Source: Ryuthela nishihirai
Taxonomy: Eukaryota > Arthropoda > Arachnida > Araneae > Heptathelidae
Direction: 5' to 3'
DNA: 64,000 bases
Assembly (NCBI GenBank): GCA_038380435.1
Contig: JAWZYU010000013.1
Coordinates: 66,544,446-66,608,445 of the forward strand
The notes under the pieces are model-generated. The model ran no database searches and was not told where the DNA came from. It saw only the letters and a program-made list of their open reading frames with translations. Of this stretch, positions 10,610 to 21,288 are shown in pieces. Within the stretch, counting starts at the first letter, position 1, and the number at the start of each line of letters is the position of its first letter. The position numbers and the translations under genes are program-made.

Positions 10610-13608
10610 TGCAGCCATAGGCTACGAAGGTCCAACCAGACTGTGTAATTTTCCTCCCCAGTTGTGTCTGCTCTGAGCTACTGCTGCTTCATTTGGTCAC
10701 TTTAGCCCAATTCTAGCAAGGTCCTGTTTGACATTGTCTGCCCATCGCTTCCTAGGTCTCCACCTTTTTCTGAAACCCTTAGGCACATTGTTCATAATCC
10801 TGTTTGCTAATCTGCAGCCATGCATAGGGGCAACATGGCCAAACCAACGCAAACTGTCTCGGAACAATGTGCTGTTCAAAGGAGGTTGGTGACTTTTTCT
10901 TCTACTCTCATCATTACTTACAAAGTCAAACCACCTAATGCCCAGGATACTGCGTATACATCTAGAATCAAAGGCATCAAGTCTCTTGTTATCCTGCTTA
11001 TAAAAGGTCCATGTTTCGCTACTATAACTAATCTTAGAAAGAACCCAACTATTAAACAACTCAATTTTAGTCTTTAGGTGTAAACGCCTATTTTTCCCTA
11101 CTCTCCATAGATTCTTAGAAATCCAGGCGGCAATCCCTATTCTTCTATTTATCTCATTCCGCACATCACCATTATCTGTTACATAGCTCCAAGATAATTA
11201 AACCAACACACTTGCTCAAAAGTGCAGCCATTCAAAGCAACTGAAGCATTATCTCCCTGACCAATTTTCATCACATTAGTTTTTTTCCCTGTTTATCACC
11301 AACTTACTCTATTACCAATCTCATCGACAACCCTACTGAAAGAATTCAAGCAATCAACATCATTAGCCAACAGGACCAAATCATCTTCATAATCTAAATC
11401 AGAAATTTTGAAATCTCTAGACCATTTAAAGCCAAAACCTTTCTCTTGCAAAGAATTTTGCAAAACATAATCAATAACTAAACAAAACAAAAAAGGCGAC
11501 AAAATGCACCCTTGTCTAACTCCACTAGCAATGCAAACCAATCGCTACAAGACTTACCAACTCTCACACACGACTGAGTGTTATTATAGAGAGCTTTCAT
11601 ACTTATCAGGTATTCCATATGATCTAATAATCAACCAAAAATTATGTCGATCAGCAGACTCAAAAGCCTTTTTTGAAATCTATAAAGCTAACAACCACAG
11701 GTTTCTGAAACTCTAAACATTTTACAAGAATCGCCTAAGTGAAAATATTTGATCAATACATCCCTTACCACTTCTGAATCTACATTGTTCATCACGCAGT
11801 TGTCCATCAACCAAATTCTTAATTCTATTAAGTATAATCATGCAAAGAACTTTACCTGGAACAGAAAATAAACTATTTCCTCTATAATTATCACAAGAAC
11901 TGTGATCACCTTTTTAAAAAATGGAGGTCATGTAGGGGTCAAAACGTGATCTGCATGCCATAGAAACCTGAAAATTGGTGCCTATCGCTATTTCGAGTCA
12001 CAGATGTCAGAAAATTTTTAAAAAGATCACTTTTCAAAAAATTGGGACAATAATAGCTCTAGTAAAATCCTTAGGAACAACACCTTTATCGTAAAAAATG
12101 TTCAAAATTCAGTCATCCATGTGACAACACAAATGTTCGCAGCTCTAAGCATCTCTTTGGTGATTGCATGTACCCCTGGGGATTTAGTCAGTTTCAATTT
12201 AGAGATAGCCAAAGCGACTTCAGAATGTGATACAGGGCCAACATTAAGCCCATAATTCATCTATCCTTATTACAAACAATTGGAGTAGAAATAATCACAT
12301 TATTTAGAACATGTTGAATGCTCAGCCCACCAAGCCATCACAGATTCCTCACCTTCAACCATCTTGCCATATTTATCCTACAATCCCTGTGTACTTGTCT
12401 GTTTCTTCCCGCATAAAACATTAACAATATGGTTCAACACCCTACTGTTGTGCTGTCTAACTGCTTCCTCAGCTTTGTCAGCCAAGCTATCAAGCCAAAG
12501 AATCTTATTAGCTGTTAACTGATCATTTAGACGTTTATTAAACTCATTGTAATGTCATTTGTTAGAACTAGTAGGTTGTTCATTCCTATTAATCCTGCAC
12601 TTCATTCTTTCAGAAATAAGTTCCATAGCCTTATCGCTCAAATAATTTTGTTTCCTTCTGTTCCCTTTTACCCAAAAGAGTACTGTTGGTTTCAAGAAAA
12701 GCCTGTTTAAACTGATCATCAGTAACGAAACCACGATTGTCATACTGACTAAGTAGCCTATCATGGTATGTTTTGAATAAATCTGGATCTTTCAGGCATT
12801 CATTGTTATAGCTAATTTTTTTAACGTTAACACAACATTTCTTAAGCTTTAGCTGCAGGACACTTTTGACCAGGTAATGGTCAGACCCAATTTTGGCTAC
12901 CCTGTATGATCTGGTATTCCTAATTGAACTAGCCCATTTGATGTTAATTAAAATATAATCTATCATATTCCTGTGCAACCCATCAGGTGTACCCATGTAT
13001 ATTTATAAATGACCCGGTGATTATAGTATGTGTTAGTTATTCGCAAACCATTAAGTTTTCTTACTGTATAAGACGTTCTCCATTGTCAGGGAAATATCTC
13101 CTTTCTTCAAAGAAATAAAAAAATCCTGAACTGGCTGTAAAACGTGTCCTTTACGTTCTCATCCGAGTCCTCTGTTGAGGCACAACAACAGATGACATTC
13201 AAGTCTTTAATTTTTGTTTTATATTTTACTGTAAGGGCCGTCTCGTGGCTAAGTGGTTAGCACGCTTGGCTACTGATCTAAGGGACCTGGGTTCGAGTCC
13301 CGGATTAGGCATGGATGTGTGTGTGTGTCGTTTTTCTGCTGAGGTCCTGCCATCCTCTCAGATCTCCTACTGTGTCATATAAACTGACAGGCTCCTGTCA
13401 GACCTCTGTGGCAAGCAGCTGCTTTAAGAGGTATTTATTTCATTTTTTTTATTTTGCTGTAAGAAATCTTTGATTAATCCAGTCATATCTTAAAAGAGCA
13501 TCACTCCCTGCCATCCTCCCTGCTTGAAAAGAGAAATGTAAAGTTCTTTTTAAGTATCTCACCTTTACCTGTCCATCTGTTCTCTTGCAAGCCTAGAATA
13601 TCTTAGGT
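10610..13608 (-). pseudogene. RTE-type LINE, old degraded copy (copy 3)
   Basis: Minus-strand fragments align to the intact ORF at 48871-51840. The 3' domain lies at 11164-10697 (includes LDAFDSRCIRSILGIRWFDF and ending in a W-P-R-K-R-W-type tail). The reverse transcriptase core lies at 11541-11296 (SGVRQGCILSPFLF and, where YADD is expected, YEDD). The endonuclease/linker lies at 12996-12631 (GSDHYLVKSVLQLKLKKCC). Endonuclease-region nucleotides continue to 13608. A SINE is inserted at about 13234-13445, a piece of the dispersed repeat sits at 11926-12035, and part of the endonuclease is deleted near 13110. It is the most diverged RTE copy in the window. Confidence 0.85.
13234..13445 (+). 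repeat. tRNA-derived SINE, family B, copy 1
   Basis: The head reads CTCGTGGCTAAGTGGTTAGC (A-box region) and GGGTTCGAGTCCCGG (B box). The body includes TTTTTCTGCTGAGGTCCTGC and CTGACAGGCTCCTGTCAGAC, and the end is AAGAGGTATTTATTT. Flanking ATTTTACTGTAAG and ATTTTGCTGTAAG look like a diverged target duplication. It is inserted in RTE copy 3. Confidence 0.85.
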
Positions 13609-13879
13609 TACACTGAAGTGCCATTGAATTAGGGATAGGGAACGTTACCCAAATTCAGTACCGCAAGACCCCCATTTGCGCGCATGTGTGGCTGAAACTC
13701 TAGTCATATATAACTCTCAGCTTTGGCTTCCCATGTATTCGTCGTGAGGAGCATAATGGAAAAGACACCGGATATAGATGCATTTGACAGGCGTAAACTG
13801 GAACGAAAGCTGTGCACCAATCCCTAGTGATGATGCACAGAACCGGCCGGGTCTAGCACCTAATGTCCGACCCCGCCTT

Positions 13880-16800
13880 CTCGTGGTGCAGGCCGTTAGT
13901 ACCTTTCAAAAGAGATATTCTCTTTTGGAGGGAACGGAAGGGAAGGGCTGCCAGTTCAGTATGGCCTACTGATCTGGTCATCTATGGCCACTTTTTTCTT
14001 TTTTTTCAACCCTGCTGAGGAGTGGTCAACTTCACAGGGTCCTGGTGCTGACCATTTATACCTACTAGACTGGACTTGTTTATGGATTTGAGCTTGATTA
14101 TGGATCCTGGACTTGCTGCACTGATGGGCCTCTGTTGAAGGAGAGTCTGCCGCTGTGTTTTCTGTTTGCTTCTGGGTTGCCAGTTCTAAGTGAACAGAGG
14201 CATGGGATACCTTATATCAGCTGGTGGATAATCCTAATCAGAGGCCATCGCAGGTACCTGAACCTTACTTAGCTAGTTGGGCATCGTCAAGCCTAAACTG
14301 GAGTAATGTGTCTCAGGCAGGCCACGTGGCTCTTGAAAAAGTCCACTTGAAAAGGTGGTGCCTGAAGTTCCTACCAGCATCGGTGACTTCAGTCTTTAGC
14401 AGAGGAGGAACAGGTCTTTGCCCCATGCCTGCGATCAGTTGGCTGTTTGATATTGTTGGCCCTACCAATCTCAATAAACCTAATTTCTTTAAAAATCCTA
14501 ATAATTATTTTCTCTCTGCAGGAACGTGGAACGTGAGGACATTACATAGAGATTATTCTCTTGATGTCCTCATGCAGGAATTCCAGCGCTATAACCTAGA
14601 TATTCTAGGCTTGCAAGAGACCAGATGGACAGGTAAAGGTGAGATACTTAAAAATAACTTTAAATTTCTCTTTACAGGGAGGGAGGATGGAAAGCATCAC
14701 CAAGGTGTGGGTCTGCTGCTCAGCAGACATGCTAGTGATGCTCTTCTAGGATATGAGTGCATTAATGAAAGCAAAATTTCAGATAAGCATTAAAGCAAAA
14801 TTATATACAGCAAAATTTATACAGCAAAATTTCAGATAAGCATTAAAGACTTGAATGTTATTTGCTGCTATGCCCCCACTGAGGATGCTGATGAGGATGA
14901 GAAGGATAGGTTTTACAGACAACTTTAGAATATTTTGAATTCTGTCAAGAAAGGAGATATTACCCTTGATCTAGGTGACTTCAATGCAAAAGTTGGTACT
15001 GACTCTGATCTTTGGGGAGGGGTGATAGGCCCTTTTGGTATTGGTAACTGCAATGGCAATGGGCAACGTCTCCTTCAGGTAAGTAAACTCAATGGTTTCA
15101 GAATAACTAACACATATTACAAACACCGCGACATACATAAATTCACATGGGTTTCACCTGATGGGCTGCATAGGAATATGATTGATTATATATGAATTAA
15201 CGGCAAATGGGCTAGTTCTGTTAGAAATACCAGGGCATATAGGGGAGCTGAAATTGGATCTGACCATTACCTTGTTAAAAGTGTCTTGCAACTGAAACTT
15301 AAAAAGTGTTGTGCTAGGGTTAAAAAATTTACTTTTAATACTGAAACTCGGAAAGACCCAGTTATAGCTAAAGCTTACCATGTTAGGTTACTTAGTCATT
15401 ATGACAGTCATGGTTTGCTTAATACTGAAGTTGAGGAAGAATGGGGCCATTTTAAACAGGGTTTTTTGGACACTAACAGTACTCTTTTAGGAAAAAAGGA
15501 GCAGAAGAGGCAGAATTATCTGAGTGATAAGGCACTTGAGCTTATTTCGGAAAGAAAGAACTGCAGGAATATCCTTAATCAATACCCTACTAGTCCTAAT
15601 AGAAAGCATTACAGAGAACTTAATAAATGTGTAAAAGCTGCTGATAAAAATCTTTGGCTTGATGGTTTGGCTGACAAAGCCGAAGAAGCAGTTAGACAGC
15701 ACAACAGCAGAGAGCTGTACCAGATAGTTAATGTTTTATGTGGTAGAAAACGAACAGGTATACAGGGATTGAAGGATAAACAAGGTAAGGTTAGAGAAGG
15801 TGAGGATTCTGTCATGGCTAGGTGGGCTGAGCATTTCAGTGATGTTCTAACAACAATGTGGTTAGTTCTACTCCCATTGTTTGTAATGATGATAAATGCA
15901 TTGGTGGCTTTAATGTTGGCCCTATAACACAATCTGAAGTTATTTTGGCTATGTCTAAACTTAAACTTCATAAATCCCCTGGGGTAGATGAAATTACTAC
16001 AGAAATGCTCAGAACTGGGAATGTTTCAGTTGCCACTTGGATGACTGAAATTCTGAATATCTTTTATGATAAAGGCATGGTTCCTAAGGATTTTACCAGA
16101 GCTATTATTATCCTTATTTTCAAAAAAGGTGATCGCAGTTCTTGTGATAACTATAGGGGTATCAGCCTACTCTCTGTTCCAGGTAAAGTTCTTTCCATGA
16201 TTGTGCTTAATAGAATTAAGAATCTGGTTGACAGGCAATTGCGTGATGAGCAATGTGGATTCAGAAGTGGTAGGGGATGTGTGGATCAGATATTTTCACT
16301 TAGGCAGATTCTTGAGAAACGTTTAGAGTTTCAGAAACTTTTGGTTGCTAGCTTTGTTGATTTCAAAAAGGCTTTCGACTCTGTTGATCGTCACAATTTG
16401 TGGTTGATTGTGAGATCATATGGTATACCAGACAAGTTAGTTAACGTAATGAAAGCTCTCTATAATAACACCGAGTCATGTGTGAGAGTTGGTAAGGCTT
16501 GTAGCAATTGGTCTAGCATCACGTCTGGTGTTCGACAAGGGTGCATTTTGTCTCCTTTTCTCTTTAGTTTGGTTATTGATTATGTTATACGAAATTCAAT
16601 TCAAGGGAAAGATTTTGGCCTTAAATGAGTTGGAGATACGAAAATTTCTGATTTAGATTATGCTGATGATTTAGCCCTTTTGGCAAATGATGTTGATGAG
16701 ATGAACTCTTTCATTCGAGCTGTTGATGAGACTGTTAGTAGAGTTGGTTTGGTTATAAACAGAGAGAAAACTAAAGTAATGAAAATTGGTCAGGCAGGTT

Positions 16801-17844
16801 GTGATTCAGTTCATCTGAATGGTTGCGGTCTTGAGCAGGTGTCACAGTTTAATTACCTTGGGAGCTATGTGACAGATAATGGTGATGTGCGACATGAGAT
16901 TAACAGACGAATAGGTATTGCTGCCGGGACTTTTAAGAATCTATGGAGATTGTGGAGAAATAGGCGTATACACCTAAAGACTAAAATTAGACTGTATAAT
17001 AGTTTGGTTCTTTCTAGTGTTAGTTATGGTAGTGAAACGTGGACGCTGTGTAAACAAGATAACAGGAAACTAGATGCTTTTGATTCTAGATGCTTACGCA
17101 GTATCTTGGGCATTAGGTGGTTCAACTTTGTAACTAATGATGAGGTTAGGCAAAGGAGTCTGCAACCTCCTTTAAGCAGCATATTGTGCAGAGAGAGACT
17201 CCGCTGGTTTGGCCATGTTGCCCGTATGGATAATTATAGATTCGCGAATAGGTTTATGAACAGTGTGCCTAGAGGCCTCAGAAGGAGGGAGAGTGTTGGA
17301 TTGGGTTGGTTTACCTTTGAACGGCACTTTTTTGCACACCATGGGCTAAATGGCCAGGTCACATGGACCCCGAAGGCTTAGAGAAGGTTGGGGGAGGGGA
17401 CCCACTGGAATAGCTGTTGGGAGACAGATAGTAGCCTCCCGTCTAGGCGATCCAGCGTGTTCTTTAACGTGCACAGGCTATGGCTCTCCCACACACGGGA
17501 CCACGGCTTAACGTCCCATTCGATGGACGGCGGCCTTTCCAAGCCCATCGGTGTCCCCTACTGACCGTGGGCAGGGCGGGGAATTTTGCGGAGATAAATC
17601 TCAACGCTGACCCAGCTGGGACTCGAACCTGGGAACTACAGATTACGAGCCTGGCGCGCTACCGACTGAGCCACCCCCGCCCCGAAGGAGGGGGAGACCT
17701 AGGATGCGGTGGGCAGACAATGTCAAACAGGACCTTGGTAGAATTGGTGTGCAGTGGCCGGATGCAGCAGATGTAGCTCAGGACAGATATGCTTGGAGAA
17801 TTAAACTGCGCGGTCTGGTTAGACCTCCGTAGCCCATGGCTGCT

Positions 17845-17889
<45 letters not shown>
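13880..17889 (+). pseudogene. RTE-type LINE, recently inactivated copy (copy 1)
   Basis: The copy is co-linear and very similar to the element at 48326-51880, from the shared 5' end CTCGTGGTGCAGGCCGTTAG to a terminal (GAT)n tract. Lesions are a duplicated AT-rich block with a stop near 14790, TAG at 14926-14928 (CAG in the other copy), TGA at 15193-15195, a frameshift near 15850, TGA at 16626-16628, and a SINE inserted at 17290-17683. Endonuclease (LSAGTWNVRTL, LGLQETRW) and reverse transcriptase motifs (FVDFKKAFDS, GVRQGCILSPFLFS, YADDLALLA) are still readable. It inserted into the Tc1-like element. Confidence 0.95.
17290..17683 (-). repeat. tRNA-derived SINE, family A, inside RTE copy 1
   Basis: In minus orientation the head reads GTGGCTCAGTCGGTAGCGCG (A box) and GTTCGAGTCCCAGCTGGGTC (B box). 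A conserved core containing GACGTTAAGCCGTGG and GTTAAAGAACACGCTGGA follows, with a tail ending in CAACCCAA. The 9-bp repeat GAAGGAGGG flanks it at 17281-17289 and 17684-17692. The uninterrupted sequence in the 48326 copy confirms the empty site. Confidence 0.92.
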
Positions 17890-19410
17890 CAGAGGGCAGA
17901 CCGTAGGTGTCCGACGGATGGGACACTAAATCTCCGAAATTGTTAACGAACTTGGATTTTCTCAATCAACAGTTTCAAGAGTTCAAGAGTGTTCCTGGAA
18001 TATGAAAATTTATTAAAAAAAAAACAAGCACCCGGACAAATTGTAAAGGGCAACCAGCCTTTAATGATCGTGGGCTTCGCTGTCTGACCCATATCGTACA
18101 GACCGATAGGGACCAGACATTATCTGAAATCACCTCGCATCTGAACGCAGGTACCAGCCGGGAAGTTAGTGCACAGACCATGTAATGCTTACTTCATCGC
18201 CTTGACTTCAGGAGTCGCTGACTACAAGAGTCCCACTTCTAATGGCATGACACCGGGCTCAACGTCTTGCTTGGGCTAAAGAACATCGAAACTGGACCAT
18301 CTAAGATTGGCAACGGATATCCTGGAGTGATGAATCCTGATTTAAACTTCATCATGCCGATGGGAGACTGAGGGTATGGCGCCAACCACATGAAGCTATG
18401 CATCCTGCATGTCAGGTCGGAACAGTACAAGCTGGTAGTGGCTCAGTGATGACCTGGGGTGTCTTCAATTTGACGTCTATGGGACCTGTGGTACGTGTAC
18501 CGACGACTCTCAATGCATCCCGGTAGGTAGAACTCATGGCTGACCATTTACACCCATTTATGGCCATCATGCATCCCAATGGAGATGTCGTCTACAAGCA
18601 AGACAACTGTTCATCTCACAGATCCAGGTTGGCTACTGCATGGTTGCAGGAGCATTCTGCTGACTTTGAAATAATGAATTGACCACCTAGAAACCCAGAT
18701 TTAATTCCCATCGAAAATCTTTGGGATACCGTCGAGCAGAGTGTTCGAGCCCATGTCCCATCAGTGACGACCTTGAGAGAATTGTGGACAGCTCTGGATG
18801 ATTCATGTGTCTCCATACCTGTGGAACATTTAAGCAAGCTTGTGGAGTCCTTGCCTCGTCGTGTGGCGGCCATTATCGGGGCCAGAGGGGGTCCAACACG
18901 TTACTAGGTTGCTATCCCTAATTCAATGGCACTTCAGTGTATTGTCATATGCTTGGTGGGCAAAACAAATTATGTTGCAGCAATAACAGTCACTCTGAAA
19001 GGAACATTTAGTATCAATGTTACTAATTTTATAATTTTATCTTAAAATTATATTGAAAATCATATATCCAATTTCAGTTTTCTTTAAAATTAAAAATCTC
19101 AGTTAATTACCCTACAATTGAACCTTTAAAGTATGTTTCAGAAATAAGAATTTTTCTGTCTTCTTATGCAAAATTTTTCTGTTTTCTTATGCAAGTTAAT
19201 TTTGAAGTGTTAGCAGTAGATAATCAAGATTTTAAGATGTTGTCTTGAATTAAGTAACAAACAGAAATTGTCATCTTATATAGCAGCAATATGCAACCTA
19301 TAACCCTCTACCCAAATCCAGTACATCATGTAAAGTGACCGAGTGAATTTGACCCTAACAACGCCAGGTAAATCTGCAAACAGTATATATAGATATCAGT
19401 ATAATGAAAC

Positions 19411-19495
19411 AATAAATACCCCCTCAAGCTGCTGCTTGCCAAGAGGTTTGACAGGAGCATGTCAGTTTATATGCCATGGTAGAAGTTCAGTTATT
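19411..19495 (-). repeat. SINE family B, 3' fragment
   Basis: AATAAATACCCCCTCAAGCT followed by TGACAGGAGCATGTCAGTTT matches the 3' half of family B on the minus strand. The tRNA-like head is missing. Confidence 0.7.
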
Positions 19496-19721
19496 AGACC
19501 TTACGTTGTTTCTTGGTAATGAATGCATTTGAAGTGGTCGTTAGTGTAAGCTACTTTCCTATAAAGCACAACTTGGAGAAAAAAAGATAGATAAATTAAA
19601 AATACTCTAAACCTAAGAAATAGAAAAGATAATTAAATTTACTGTACTGGCGCTCACGTTCCTCTTGGTATCATTAAAGCTCACTGGAGGCAGCTTTCAG
19701 ACGTGAATGATAAAGGGCTTA

Positions 19722-20340
19722 CTTGTCAGATGAGGATGAAGTGTTAGAGGCACTAAAGTTGACATCAGCAGCTGAGGTGGTGGGAGATAATCCATTCTCA
19801 TCTACATTAAACATTTGTTATGCCGTATAATCAAATTCACCGATTTTTTTTCTTTCAAAACATCGGGTGATTGGGCTGCTTTAACATCACCGCTAGAATC
19901 TTCACCATTCTGAAAACCAGTACAGTTACTAAGGTAATTGAACAACCATTACTAACCCCAAATGTCTGGGGAGCATCTTGGCGCTTTCCCTTATTATCTT
20001 CGTAGAAACTATCTAGACTTCCCTTGGATCCTTATTAGACTTAGAGGAATATGTTCTTTGTATCTACTCTTCCATCCATATGGTTGACGATTTTTTTTCT
20101 TTCTCATAAATAGCACTAGAATGCTGTTTCGTAATTATTGGCGACTTTAAGGGTGAAGATTCTTTCACGTGTTCCTTTATATGATCAGCATCCTTTATTA
20201 GCGTCGATATTGAGAGTAGAGGTCATGTTCTATGACCGATAAGCTATGTCTACCTTCATATTTCTTTAACATCATCATTTCGATCTCCAAATAATTTTAG
20301 TTACTTTAAAAATGAGTTGAGCACTCGTAAATCCCTTTCG
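19722..20340 (-). pseudogene. Tigger/pogo-type transposase remnant
   Basis: Read on the minus strand in several frames, the segment carries blocks typical of TIGD1-like transposases. They are KKYEGRHSLSVIEHDL, then KDADHIKEHVKESSPLKSPI with AIYEKEK and IWMEE, then GDVKAAQSPDVLKEKK, then FNVDENGLS near 19795, which corresponds to the first catalytic Asp region (family form FNxDETGL). Frameshifts separate the blocks and the ORF ends early at 19722. It lies just inside the right TIR of the 10123-20476 element, as expected for its transposase. Confidence 0.75.
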
Positions 20341-20476
20341 TAGTCATAATTACAGCTTTGAAAATCTCTAACGATTAAAAAAAGGCCTGAAAAAATACGA
20401 GAACTGGGGATAGGGGAAAAGCTAGCTAAGTCCGAATTTACGTAAGTCGAGTATTACATAGGTCGGGTAGTGTCTG

Positions 20477-21000
20477 CATAAATTAGATGAGAAATCAGAT
20501 CAACGTCTTTTGAGTTTCAGAATTTTTCTCCGACACTTATATGAACTTGAAAGTGATACTGAATCTCAAATTTCTTAGTATTTCTGAGATCTACGGCCGG
20601 AATTACTCTATGCATCAACTTTAAGTTCTCTAGCACTCGCATATCGAAATTTGACCTTTGACCTTCAAGGGCCTACCGAATCACAAATTTTGTACCGTTT
20701 CTGAGATCTACATCCCAAGATACCAAATTTCGCATTTCTAGTGGTACATTTGCTAATTTTAGTTGTTTATAGATGTATAACTTGTAGATCAAGGTTTGAC
20801 ACGTATATAACCACTATTTGATCTTGAAGGACACGTTGGAAGTCAAATTTAGGATTTTGATTCCAAGATCTACGACCCGGATTACCCCCTAGGTGCAATG
20901 TTTTAGAGCTCTACCATTTCTGATTCATAATTAGAATTAGCGTGACCCCTGTCAGTCAATCTTTCACTCGCAATCGTCTATATGTATTAGATGTAAATGC
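20477..21000. repeat. Unclassified dispersed repeat array, right part
   Basis: This continues the module family of 9300-10122 after the pogo-like insertion. It has GATCTACGACCCGGATTACC, AGAGCTCTACCATTTCTG and TTAGAATTAGCGTGACCCC, and ends near CTATATGTATTAGATG. No coding potential was seen. Confidence 0.55.
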
Positions 21001-21149
21001 AGAATAGAGATTTTCTTATGATATGCATACAACATTTTTTTCCTCAAGTTATGATTAAATGAATGTTGAAATAAGCCCCACACTTGATTGTAGAGAGGCA
21101 AAGTATAAACGTATTATTAAAGATATTTACATCATTGAATTTCTTTCAG

Positions 21150-21288
21150 GAGCAGCTCGCTTTTTCCCCCATGGCCAAAAAAGTTATTTCAGAGAGTTTG
21201 TCATATAATATCTTTTTGGCTGGCTTTAAGAACAAGTTTTCCGAAATCGATGACCTTTGTGAGCCAGGGTCAACGGCCATACCACGTG
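21150..21288 (+). CDS. CHAT gene exon 1 of those visible
   Basis: The exon follows the acceptor TTCTTTCAG and ends at a GTG/GTAAGT donor with one base left over. It codes for 46 residues beginning EQLAFSPMAKKV and containing NIFLAGFKNKFSEIDDLCEP. There is no start codon, so more 5' exons must exist. I recognise no domain; it could be the last stretch after a TPR region. The phase 1 end matches the start of the next exon. Confidence 0.7.

Larger units (their letters stand above)
13611..18939 (+). mobile_element. Tc1-like transposon split by an RTE insertion
   Basis: A perfect 28-bp terminal inverted repeat runs from CACTGAAGTGCCATTGAATT at 13611 to its complement ending at 18939. TA flanks both ends (13609-13610 and 18940-18941). 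The RTE at 13880-17889 splits it. The right part carries transposase blocks WQRISWSDES near 18309, VWRQPHEAMHPACQVGTVQA near 18378, YKQDN near 18594 and RNPDLIPIENLWDTVEQS near 18690, then VPSVTTLRELW. An in-frame TGA follows SDES and other stops exist, so it is dead. The perfect TIR suggests a fairly recent insertion. Confidence 0.9.
10123..20476 (-). mobile_element. Tigger/pogo-like DNA transposon holding nested insertions
   Basis: The ends are inverted: CAGACACTCCCGACTTACGT at 10123, and at 20476 the complement of CAGACACTACCCGACCTATG. TA precedes the left end; the right flank reads CA, a likely mutated TA. Outside the ends, the flanking sequence is the same dispersed repeat on both sides, with the halves meeting at TA. 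Removing the nested RTE (10610-13608) and Tc1 (13611-18939) leaves about 2 kb, the usual size for the family. The transposase remnant at 19722-20340 supports the class. Several hundred bp remain unexplained. Confidence 0.7.

Noticed and set aside
14224..17381. RTE copy 1 as a set of separate genes
   Set aside because: The fragments are one LINE ORF cut by stops, a frameshift and a SINE, as shown by the uninterrupted copy at 48871-51840.
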